DNA from: Bacilli bacterium
GTDB lineage: Bacteria > Bacillota_I > Bacilli_A > RF39 > UBA660
Length of the DNA: 6,316 bases
NCBI GenBank assembly: GCA_016296185.1
Contig: JAEDJT010000063.1
Coordinates: forward strand, 1-6,316
Direction: 5' to 3'
Of this stretch, positions 1 to 6,316 are shown one piece after another. Positions within the stretch are counted from its first letter, which is position 1; each line of letters starts with the position of its first letter. The notes under the pieces are model-generated. The model searched no databases and was not told where the DNA came from. It saw nothing but the letters and a program-made list of their open reading frames with translations. A program made the position numbers and the translations under genes.

Positions 1-35
1 AAAGAGAATTTAGAAGGTATTGAAAACTTTTTCAT
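1..35 (-). CDS. Start of an unidentified gene, cut by the left edge
   Basis: An ATG at 35 follows the strong ribosome binding site AGGGAGGTGA (49-40) at good spacing and opens a frame MKKFSIPSKFS that stays open to the window edge. Only 11 full codons are visible, too few to identify the product. The strand and signal match the other genes, so it is most likely the next late gene. A scaffold, capsid or maturation protein would be expected in this part of a head module, but that is inference from position only. Confidence 0.6.
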   Translation of the reverse strand, partial: MKKFSIPSKFS

Positions 36-153
36 TATCTCACCTCCCTTCCAATTATTAAACAAGATTTAATTTATAATTTATTATTATTATCATCTAT
101 GACCGTTGTATCTGTATTTATTGTTTTATTAGCTTATTTAATTTTTACTCTAA
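36..153 (-). other. AT-rich intergenic gap without visible gene
   Basis: At 118 bases this is the longest non-coding stretch in the window. It contains a short TTA-type run (81-93) and many stops in all frames. I see no GC-rich hairpin followed by a T-run that would mark a terminator, and no convincing -35/-10 pair on the minus strand; TATAAA near 78-73 lacks a good -35. It ends in the ribosome binding site of the next gene (AGGGAGGTGA, 49-40). A phage-specific late promoter cannot be excluded. Confidence 0.5.
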
Positions 154-1917
154 TTACTCTTTATCGAAATTATTTTCTATAATATTACCTTCAGGTAAAA
201 CATTTTTGTTATTGCAATCTTTTGAATAATTACCCGTTATAATATTATTAATATTATTTTGACCTAATATTCTAATACCATATAAACCTGTAACAAAATA
301 ATTGTCTTTTACATGACAATTTATACAAGTTGCAGTAGAGCCTATAAAAAAGCCAGTGTGTGATGTTGAACAGTTGAAAGTGTTGTTATATATATTACTT
401 CCCACTTTAAATGTACCTGTGGCGTATATGCAATGATTATTTGAAGTAGTAAATTGATTAGAAAAACAAATTACTCTTGGATATACATTTGACGTATTAT
501 AAATACACAGACCTTTTGATACAATGTCATTATTATTAATTAAAAATGAAGCATCAGTAAGGGCTGTATCAATTAGAATACTTGTATTTCCTGAATTGAT
601 TTTATTTCCTATAATTTGTATGTCTTTATTCGAACATCTAATACCATAACCAGCAGCTTCTAATGTGTTGTTCTCTATGAGCACTTTTACATCATCATTC
701 GGTAAAGGCGCAATTGCTATTTTATTCGAGTCAGTGTTTGTGATATAATTATTTTTGACAATGACAGAACCATTCTGAATCATTATGCCAATTAAACCAG
801 CCATTATTTTATTATTTTCAATTATAGTATTACCATTAGGATTACCTATAACTAAAGCATTATGATTTGGAATGTTTATAATATTGTTTTTAATTACACA
901 TATATCGCCATAAACATTAACACTAGCAAGGCTATCTGAATTGATTATATTGTCTTCAAATATAATTTTTTTATTATACTTATTTACACATGAAATTATA
1001 CCTTCATTACCATGTCCACAAAATACCTTACCATTTATGGTATTATTTTTAATTCTAATATTGTTAGTAGGTCTATCTTCGTACGTATGAATAGTTATAC
1101 AGGCGTGTGTGTCGTTATAATCAAAATCATCTTGTGTTAACGTACAATTAGATATTTCTATATTTTCACATCCATTTAGTATTTGAAATAATGTTCTCCA
1201 ACCATATTGTATTGTTGCATTTTTTAAAGAACTGTTTGTAGTAAAATCTCCAAATCTAAAACATTCATATCCACAATATTCAAATAGCCCACCATCAACA
1301 TTAACGTTATCGCTTCTCATAGTAGCAAATCCCCATCCAGTTCTCCATTGTCCACTAGGTCTAGGGTTAGGACATTCATTTGGATGGTAATTTATGTGAG
1401 ATATATAAATATTTTTTATATTAATATTTTTTGAACTTTCACAAGCTAAGCCTACTTGTATTTGGTCAAAGAAAACATTTTTATTTCCTTCTATAAAAAT
1501 ACTATCTACAAGAACATTTTCTTCATTATCTATACATAAGTATGGATGATAATCGGGTAAAGTCGCATCACCTTCAAATCCATTATAATCTGGTCTCCAA
1601 GCATAAGGAGTAAAATCAACCTCGTCTGCTATAATAAATTTTGACCCTTGTCCAAATCCTATTAACTTAGTATTAGATTTTATTTGTAATGTTTTAGAAA
1701 TTAAGTACGTTCCCTCTTCTACTAAAATTATCCCACCTTCGTTTAATGCTAATTGAAGAGATTCTGTATCATCCGTTACACCGTCTCCTACAGCTCCAAA
1801 TTCTTTAACAGTACTAATTTTATCCACTTTATTTTGTAAATGTTCTATTTGACTTTTAATAATAGTATCATCATAATTTCCACCACTAGATGAATTTCCT
1901 TTTTTATAATAAGGCAT
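154..1917 (-). CDS. Parallel beta-helix tailspike-like protein with Pectate_lyase_3 domain
   Basis: A 587-residue protein likely to bind or cleave host surface polysaccharide. After a short polar N-terminus and a possible helical segment (about 16-35, IIKSQIEHLQNKVDKI), residues 37-54 carry VKEFGAVGDGVTDDTESL. This is the hallmark opening of Pectate_lyase_3 / phage preneck-appendage-type beta-helices. From about residue 120 to the end, rungs recur with NN turns, for example IIENNKI, VIVKNNYI, VLIENNTL and FLINNNDI, consistent with a right-handed beta-helix. The ending (NIITGNYSKD..., then NIIENNF) resembles a complete C-terminus, with no extra trimerisation or chaperone domain. No catalytic residues can be assigned by eye, so lyase, hydrolase or pure binding activity is open. 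ATG 1917 is preceded by AAAGGAGGT (1933-1925). No signal peptide is seen, as expected for a virion protein released by lysis. Confidence 0.88.
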   Translation of the reverse strand: MPYYKKGNSSSGGNYDDTIIKSQIEHLQNKVDKISTVKEFGAVGDGVTDDTESLQLALNEGGIILVEEGTYLISKTLQIKSNTKLIGFGQGSKFIIADEVDFTPYAWRPDYNGFEGDATLPDYHPYLCIDNEENVLVDSIFIEGNKNVFFDQIQVGLACESSKNINIKNIYISHINYHPNECPNPRPSGQWRTGWGFATMRSDNVNVDGGLFEYCGYECFRFGDFTTNSSLKNATIQYGWRTLFQILNGCENIEISNCTLTQDDFDYNDTHACITIHTYEDRPTNNIRIKNNTINGKVFCGHGNEGIISCVNKYNKKIIFEDNIINSDSLASVNVYGDICVIKNNIINIPNHNALVIGNPNGNTIIENNKIMAGLIGIMIQNGSVIVKNNYITNTDSNKIAIAPLPNDDVKVLIENNTLEAAGYGIRCSNKDIQIIGNKINSGNTSILIDTALTDASFLINNNDIVSKGLCIYNTSNVYPRVICFSNQFTTSNNHCIYATGTFKVGSNIYNNTFNCSTSHTGFFIGSTATCINCHVKDNYFVTGLYGIRILGQNNINNIITGNYSKDCNNKNVLPEGNIIENNFDKE

Positions 1918-1935
1918 TTGAATTACCTCCTTTCA

Positions 1936-2211
1936 TTAATACATTCCACTAGCTTGAATCTTTCCTCTTTCTATACATATACAAGAATATACAGGATAAT
2001 CTAACATTTGATATCCTTCATTTGGGTGTAATGTTATTAATTCATCTGATTCGTTTATTCTTAAATGTATTATACTTTCACCTATATTATATATATCAAA
2101 TTGTGTTAATATTAGGCTACCTTTTACCCATCCATCTTTTACTATAAGTTCTTCTCCTGCACTTACAGTTTTATAAATTCCAAATGGTTTTTTATAACCT
2201 GGTCTAGTCAT
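1936..2211 (-). CDS. Small beta-rich putative virion protein, 91 residues
   Basis: Starts at ATG 2211 behind AAAGAGGTGA (2225-2216) and stops at TAA 1938-1936. After a basic N-terminus (MTRPGYKKPFGIYK) the protein is mostly alternating hydrophobic and polar residues, suggesting a compact beta-sandwich. It has a pattern of the type 'INESDELITLHPNEGY' followed by 'YPVYSCICIERGKIQASGMY'. This resembles small phage structural or decoration proteins in which a sugar- or surface-like strand motif is followed by a final Y-x-x-x-G-x-Y strand, but I cannot name a family. There is no signal peptide or transmembrane helix. It lies between the portal cluster and the beta-helix protein, 18 bases upstream of the latter, so a role as capsid decoration, adaptor or receptor-binding accessory is possible. 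This role is inference only. Confidence 0.75.
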   Translation of the reverse strand: MTRPGYKKPFGIYKTVSAGEELIVKDGWVKGSLILTQFDIYNIGESIIHLRINESDELITLHPNEGYQMLDYPVYSCICIERGKIQASGMY

Positions 2212-2228
2212 ATTTTCACCTCTTTACA

Positions 2229-2402
2229 TTAGAAATATAATTTATTAGATATAAATATTTCCTTATCTGAATAATTATTATATATATTCTTATTAAATTC
2301 AAATACATATAATGTTTTATTATAATTTCTTACCTTTTGAACTAATTTTAATTTCCCTTCCAATTCTTTAGCGGTATTATCATTATAAGTACATATAAAC
2401 AT
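2229..2402 (-). CDS. Small conserved-looking phage protein, 57 residues, function unknown
   Basis: The reading frame starts at ATG 2402, whose A is the last base of the portal TAA stop (TAATG overlap), and ends at TAA 2231-2229. It begins MFICTYNDNTAKELEGKLKL and ends EIFISNKLYF. It is hydrophilic, with many Asn, Lys and Tyr residues and no membrane segment or cysteine cluster; predicted character is mixed alpha/beta. The upstream GGTGGTGGT is at best a weak ribosome binding site, so translation probably depends on re-initiation after portal. The pattern of a short N-terminal strand, a helix, then Y-V-F and a terminal NKL-F motif is reminiscent of small uncharacterised proteins next to phage structural genes, but this is from memory. 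It fills an otherwise empty 190-base gap with an open frame, and the next gene starts 17 bases after its stop. Function unknown. Confidence 0.72.
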   Translation of the reverse strand: MFICTYNDNTAKELEGKLKLVQKVRNYNKTLYVFEFNKNIYNNYSDKEIFISNKLYF

Positions 2403-3895
2403 TATTTACCACCACCATTTTCTGCTTGACCTGTATTATTCTCAACATTATCATTTTCTGAATTACTAGGTCTACCATTATCTTCTCCATTAGCACTATT
2501 ATATGAACTAGTAACAGGATGAAAATGTTGTTCTAATCCTAATGTACTTTCATATAATAAAGAAGATAATGCTGTTAAAGGAGTATATCCACAAGCAGCT
2601 AAATATCTTAATTTATTACCACCTATTGTAATAGACTCTCTTTCTGCTGTTTGTATATCTTTTTTGTTGAAATAAGTATTTCTTAACATTTCAACCTTCC
2701 ACATAGCATTACGTTTTTTATTTTTTATTTCATAATTTATAAAGTTACAGAATATTAAATTTAATCTATCTACTACCATTTCATCAGTTTTTATACTGTT
2801 TAATACTGATTCATTTGAACTTCTAGCACCATTGAATAATTCACTATTAACACCACTTGATGTATATACTGATTCATATGCTTTTTGAGAAGCTGTTAAA
2901 GTAGATTGTGCTTGTCTTTGAGTAGTAAATACTTCCATATTTAATGGATTCGTAGTTATTGCACAACCTTTTGGTAAATTCTGTTTAGCAGCTTGATGAT
3001 ATTGTCCTATTATATCTGTATCCATCATAAGTTCTCCCTCTTCATTTGTAGGGATTTTCATATGGATTAATTTTAAGTTATCTGCGGCTGTACTAGATAA
3101 TTCATCATCTTCTATTTCGTCTACTCTATATATCTTATCGAATAAATAACAGAATGGACTTATACCTTTATTTCTTATATTACCATCATCAAATAAGAAC
3201 GCTACTGCCTCATTTTCTTCTAAGTAATAATAGTTATCAACTAATTTTTCATCATTAGCAAGAGAACCATTAGCAAATTTTTCGTATAATTTTTGTATAG
3301 GTACTGGCATAGTTGCTAATAGATTTGCGTTAGATAATTTAGATAAGTTAAGAGAATATTTTAATATGTTATTTTCCATAACTCCACTTATCCTACATAT
3401 ATCATTTGGCATAGCTTTATAGAAAATACCATTATTATCCTCTACTTTATATAAAAATAATTCTCCGTATAATAATAATTGTCTACCAAACCATTTAAAA
3501 TTATATTTATAATTTATCTTTTCTATCAATTGAGCTATTTGTTCATATTCTTTATTCATTTTATCTACTGTATTAGATTTGCCATTAAATCCAATTATAG
3601 TAGTTGGTGATAAATATAAATCATACATAGGTATATTAGTAAAGTTTTCTATTAATCTATAATATATACCATTACTTGCATATAATATTTTACTTACTTG
3701 TTGTATAAATGCTACGTTTGAGTAAGGGTCTTGTAATGCAGATTGTAATTGGTCAAAACTTACACCACTTCTACTACTAGATATTTCACCTACGTTTTTA
3801 GAACTAACTGAACCTTGAGCAAACTTAAGTTGTTTATTAAATTCAATCTTATCTTTCTCTTCTTGAGTTAATTCTTCTTTTTTTTCTTCACTCAA
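2402..3895 (-). CDS. Phage portal protein
   Basis: A 497-residue protein forming the dodecameric ring at one capsid vertex through which terminase loads DNA. Recognition rests on the overall pattern. An N-terminal charged helix is followed by a segment around residues 58-97 (ILYASNGIYYRLIENF...) typical of portal cores. An acidic helix-rich region lies near 233-255 (SPFCYLFDKIYRVDEIEDDE). A stretch at 349-390 (GVNSELFNGARSSNESVLNS, then a long helix) matches the usual portal stem and crown region. The segment at about 425-462 (GNKLRYLAACGYTPLTALSS, then LGLEQHF) looks like a portal C-terminal segment. The last 35 or so residues are rich in Asn, Gly, Glu and Ser and look disordered. The start is TTG at 3895; no ATG occurs until residue 90, which would remove core sequence. 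Location downstream of terminase supports the call. Confidence 0.85.
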   Translation of the reverse strand: MSEEKKEELTQEEKDKIEFNKQLKFAQGSVSSKNVGEISSSRSGVSFDQLQSALQDPYSNVAFIQQVSKILYASNGIYYRLIENFTNIPMYDLYLSPTTIIGFNGKSNTVDKMNKEYEQIAQLIEKINYKYNFKWFGRQLLLYGELFLYKVEDNNGIFYKAMPNDICRISGVMENNILKYSLNLSKLSNANLLATMPVPIQKLYEKFANGSLANDEKLVDNYYYLEENEAVAFLFDDGNIRNKGISPFCYLFDKIYRVDEIEDDELSSTAADNLKLIHMKIPTNEEGELMMDTDIIGQYHQAAKQNLPKGCAITTNPLNMEVFTTQRQAQSTLTASQKAYESVYTSSGVNSELFNGARSSNESVLNSIKTDEMVVDRLNLIFCNFINYEIKNKKRNAMWKVEMLRNTYFNKKDIQTAERESITIGGNKLRYLAACGYTPLTALSSLLYESTLGLEQHFHPVTSSYNSANGEDNGRPSNSENDNVENNTGQAENGGGK

Positions 3896-3899
3896 TTAT

Positions 3900-3910
3900 A
3901 TCACCTCCTT
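3900..3910 (-). promoter_or_regulatory. Strong ribosome binding site for the TTG-initiated portal gene
   Basis: The minus strand reads AAGGAGGTGAT, a near-perfect complement of the Firmicute 16S rRNA 3' end, followed four bases later by TTG at 3895. Its first two A's are also the last two bases of the protease TAA stop (3911-3909). This site is what supports TTG as the start, and it may compensate for the weaker codon. Confidence 0.8.
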
Positions 3911-4835
3911 ATTCTAAAAATAACATTCCATTCCCTTGTATTCTCCTATCTATTCCTAAATCAATCGTATTCTTAATTAATTGAGCATATAATTCTGACT
4001 CAGATGGTCTACGTCCATATTCTTTAATAAATTTTTCTAACAATAAAGCACAAGCACCAGCTACATGAGGACAAGCCATACTTGTACCACTTAAAGTTAT
4101 ATATCCATTATTTAATCCTGTTGATATTATTTTCACACCAGGTGCAACTAAATCAACATAATTATTTGTATTACTAAATACTGCGAATTTTCTCATATTA
4201 TCTATTGCCCCAATAGCAACAGTTTCTTCATATGAAGAAGGATAATCTCTCTCTAGAGTATTAGCATCTCCATCTCCACTATTTCCACACGCAGCTACAA
4301 TTAATATATTATTAGCAACCGCTCTTTTTACTGCTTGTTGTAATTCAGATACATCAACAGTACAACCTAATGACATTGATATTATATCTACTTTTTGGTC
4401 TATTGCATAATTCATAGCATTAACAATACTTTCTAAGTTACCATTACCGCTACTTCCTAATGCTTTTAATACTAATAATTTAGCATTTGGAGCAACACCT
4501 AAAATATGTCCATTTCCTGCTATAACACCACAACAATGTGTTCCATGTGAATTACCATCTTCATATTTATTTGGGTCGCCATTATCTTCAGATGTAAAGT
4601 TTCTACCACCTATAATATTATCTTTTAAATCAGGATGAGTAGTACAACAACCCGTATCTATTACTGCTATCTTAACATTTTTACCTGTATAACCTTGATT
4701 CCATAAGATTGGTGCTGAAATAAGATTAATATTTGAAGGTATATATTCCTTTTGAGTTGAGATATAATTATTAAGTTCATTGTTACCACTTATCTCAACT
4801 GTAAAGTCTGATATCTTCGCTTGTATATCTTTCAT
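3909..4835 (-). CDS. Subtilisin-like serine protease (peptidase S8), resembling intracellular serine protease (ISP)
   Basis: A serine endopeptidase of 308 residues with the full S8 catalytic set: Asp60 in IAVIDTGC, His97 in SHGTHCCG, oxyanion Asn185 in ACGNSGDGD and Ser252 in SGTSMACPHVAG. No signal peptide or membrane segment is seen, so it should act in the cytoplasm. By recall it resembles Bacillus intracellular subtilisins, including VDIISMSLG, the NSGDGD-type segment and the ending GNGMLFLE (GNGFLYL-like in ISPs). The roughly 40 residues before the catalytic core could be an inhibitory propeptide as in ISPs, though the LIPY motif is not clearly present. The start chosen is the ATG at 4835, eight bases after the terminase stop, with AGGTGAT just upstream; an in-frame ATG at 4850 would add MVGDI but is less well placed. 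Eight cysteines, two of them as CC pairs, are unusual for the family. Its position between terminase and portal suggests capsid maturation or attack on host proteins; neither is shown. Confidence 0.93.
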   Translation of the reverse strand: MKDIQAKISDFTVEISGNNELNNYISTQKEYIPSNINLISAPILWNQGYTGKNVKIAVIDTGCCTTHPDLKDNIIGGRNFTSEDNGDPNKYEDGNSHGTHCCGVIAGNGHILGVAPNAKLLVLKALGSSGNGNLESIVNAMNYAIDQKVDIISMSLGCTVDVSELQQAVKRAVANNILIVAACGNSGDGDANTLERDYPSSYEETVAIGAIDNMRKFAVFSNTNNYVDLVAPGVKIISTGLNNGYITLSGTSMACPHVAGACALLLEKFIKEYGRRPSESELYAQLIKNTIDLGIDRRIQGNGMLFLE

Positions 4836-4838
4836 AAT

Positions 4839-4845
4839 ATCACCT
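4839..4845 (-). promoter_or_regulatory. Ribosome binding site that fixes the protease start at 4835
   Basis: On the minus strand the junction reads TGGTAGGTGATATTATGAAA. AGGTGAT matches the anti-Shine-Dalgarno sequence and ends three bases before the ATG at 4835. It overlaps the terminase TAG stop (4846-4844), so translation of the two genes is probably coupled. For the alternative ATG at 4850, the best upstream purine run (AGAGGAAA) lies about 13 bases away, which is too far for good initiation. Confidence 0.7.
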
Positions 4846-6316
4846 ACCATAAATCTATAAAATTTCCTCTGTTTTTTGGTTTCTTTAATTCATTTTCTTT
4901 TTCTCTTATAAATAAATTCATATATGCTAATGCTGAATAACGGTCTTTTCTATTACTACCAAATTCAACTAATTTAATTCCTTTTCTAGTTATTTCTGTT
5001 TGTAATTTAATTATTTCCATTTGTGTTAAAGTAGTTTGTACATATGGATACATTAATCTAACCTTTTCACTAGCTTCAAGCAATTGGAAATTCTTGTTCT
5101 CATTAAGCCAATCTTCACCTTCAAATTCATTAACTAAGAATTTTAAAGTATGATTATTTAAACTAGCTTTTAATGTTACTGCTATTGCATTGTTTATTTC
5201 CTCATTAGCAACTATACCGTATATACAAGGCATAGCCTCACGATATCCACATCTTTCTTTTTTATCTTCTTTATTAAAACAACACATAGGTGGATATTTA
5301 ATATCACGTTCAGTATCAAATGTATACTCACCTAATGCGTCTAATACAGCCAAACCAAGACCAGCTATATCCATTACTATATAATCACAATCACCATCAA
5401 AATATAATTGTTTTAATCTTAATGCAATAGCTTTTGCAGTACCACCATTAATGGCCTCGCTATATTTTACTTCAGTTATATACTTATCTCCTTTTGGTAT
5501 AGATACTGAATAATGAATAACAGTATTGTCATTTTTATCTCCTTGTGCTAAGGCTATATCGCAACCTAAAACTCTAAGTTCTTGTTTGCTAGTTCTATCT
5601 TCTTTCCAAGATATATTTCTTTTTCCTTTTTCGGCTATATATTCTATATCAGTAGGAGGATACCAAGGTTTAACAATAGTTCTATTATTAATGATATCAG
5701 AAGGTTTAATATAAGCACCTTCACCTAAGTCATAAAACATAGCACTATATTCCATAAGGAAAGCCTCTTCACTTAGATTAGGGTCGCTCATAATTTCATC
5801 TAATCTTGTTTGTGTCATTAAACCATATTTTAAAGCTACATTATAAGGTAAATTACAAACAAATGATGATTCCCCTATAAGCATTTTTTCTACATAATCT
5901 TTATATAAATCATAACTCCAATGGTCAGCATACCAAGCTGAACTAGCGTATATTTGTTTATTTTCTTCTTGTAAATGAGAATATTTAGGATTTTGTAAAT
6001 ATTTAGGTTGTCTTACAACTTGTAAGAAAGGTTGTAATATCTTAGTTAATGTATCAAAACCATTTTTAATTTGAACATATTCATCTACTACTAATATATG
6101 TGCTCTTTTACCTCTTGTATTTTCTGAAGCATTTATAGCTGTTATAGTAGAACCATTTTTAAATTTTACATATGATTCATTTGTCCCTATTTTAATTTCC
6201 CTAGGATTTATTTCCTTTTTTAAATTAGGAGACATATTCATAAGCTCGTTTACTATTTTCTCTCTTATTAAGTTACGAGATTGTTCTTTAGTTTCACATG
6301 AAACAATAATTTTTTG
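4844..6316 (-). CDS. terL: Phage terminase large subunit (ATPase/nuclease), 5' end cut by window edge
   Basis: This is the DNA-packaging motor: its ATPase drives phage DNA through the portal and its RNase H-like nuclease cuts the concatemer. The frame stays open from the TAG stop (4846-4844) to base 6316, giving 490 visible residues. The Met at 6241 is therefore internal; the 25 residues before it (QKIIVSCETKEQ...) fit the ATPase fold. In visible numbering, Walker B is HILVVDEY with D78/E79, followed by a coupling-type IYASSAW (about 122-128). The nuclease domain shows three acidic sites: D253 in VLGCDIA, D316 in YIVMDIAG and D458 in RKDRYSALAY. Walker A is not visible and should lie beyond the right edge. 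The stop codon lies inside the ribosome binding site of the protease gene downstream. Family assignment is firm; phage lineage is not determined. Confidence 0.93.
   Translation of the reverse strand, partial: QKIIVSCETKEQSRNLIREKIVNELMNMSPNLKKEINPREIKIGTNESYVKFKNGSTITAINASENTRGKRAHILVVDEYVQIKNGFDTLTKILQPFLQVVRQPKYLQNPKYSHLQEENKQIYASSAWYADHWSYDLYKDYVEKMLIGESSFVCNLPYNVALKYGLMTQTRLDEIMSDPNLSEEAFLMEYSAMFYDLGEGAYIKPSDIINNRTIVKPWYPPTDIEYIAEKGKRNISWKEDRTSKQELRVLGCDIALAQGDKNDNTVIHYSVSIPKGDKYITEVKYSEAINGGTAKAIALRLKQLYFDGDCDYIVMDIAGLGLAVLDALGEYTFDTERDIKYPPMCCFNKEDKKERCGYREAMPCIYGIVANEEINNAIAVTLKASLNNHTLKFLVNEFEGEDWLNENKNFQLLEASEKVRLMYPYVQTTLTQMEIIKLQTEITRKGIKLVEFGSNRKDRYSALAYMNLFIREKENELKKPKNRGNFIDLW

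Noticed and set aside
75..93. TTA-type short repeat as a CRISPR, origin iteron or regulatory repeat
   Set aside because: Only about four units of a trinucleotide in AT-rich DNA. Chance slippage explains it.
58..96. 12-codon minus-strand frame (MIIIINYKLNLV) in the gap
   Set aside because: No ribosome binding site and composition that follows from the TTA run. Not credible as a gene.
154..1917. Spike gene as a true pectate lyase of plant-pathogen type
   Set aside because: The opening motif is shared by many phage spikes, and no pectate-lyase calcium or arginine catalytic cluster can be identified by eye.
3909..4850. Protease start at the ATG at 4850
   Set aside because: It overlaps the terminase stop and lacks a well-spaced ribosome binding site; the ATG at 4835 has AGGTGAT directly upstream.
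5190..5384. 64-codon open frame on the plus strand
   Set aside because: It lies antisense within the terminase nuclease region, with no ribosome binding site context or recognisable domain. It is a shadow of the real gene.
5526..5714. 62-codon open frame on the plus strand
   Set aside because: Also antisense to terminase. Its hydrophobic look comes from the complement of charged terminase codons.
4844..6241. Terminase beginning at the Met at 6241
   Set aside because: The frame is open upstream to the window edge with terminase-like sequence, and starting here would lose the ATPase Walker A region.

Overview
This is a stretch of the structural (late) region of a tailed double-stranded DNA phage or prophage (Caudoviricetes). 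All supported genes lie on the minus strand, so transcription runs from high to low coordinates. The DNA is very AT-rich (roughly 30% GC by eye). Almost every gene is preceded by a strong AGGAGGTGAT-type Shine-Dalgarno sequence. Together these suggest a low-GC Firmicute host (Clostridia or Bacilli); the sequence does not fix genus or species. The stop codons seen are TAA (five) and TAG (one).

In transcription order the window holds: (1) the large terminase subunit, cut by the right edge (6316-4844); (2) a complete subtilisin-family (S8) protease resembling the Bacillus intracellular serine proteases (4835-3909); (3) the portal protein, starting at TTG (3895-2402); (4) a 57-codon protein overlapping the portal stop by one base (2402-2229); (5) a 91-residue, probably beta-rich protein (2211-1936); (6) a 587-residue parallel beta-helix protein of the Pectate_lyase_3 / tailspike type (1917-154); (7) a 118-base AT-rich gap; and (8) the first 11 codons of another gene running off the left edge (35-1).

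Genes 1-6 are packed with gaps of at most about 18 bases or with short overlaps, and no terminator is visible, so they probably form one late operon. Terminase pumps DNA through the portal into the prohead. The two small proteins and the beta-helix protein are plausibly virion components, the last for binding or cleaving surface glycan.

The unusual point is gene 2. An apparently active, signal-peptide-less subtilase sits between terminase and portal, and no conventional prohead protease is visible in the window. It could be a maturation protease recruited from a bacterial intracellular subtilisin, or an accessory gene acting on host proteins. A second oddity is a tailspike-like beta-helix protein next to the portal rather than after the tail genes.
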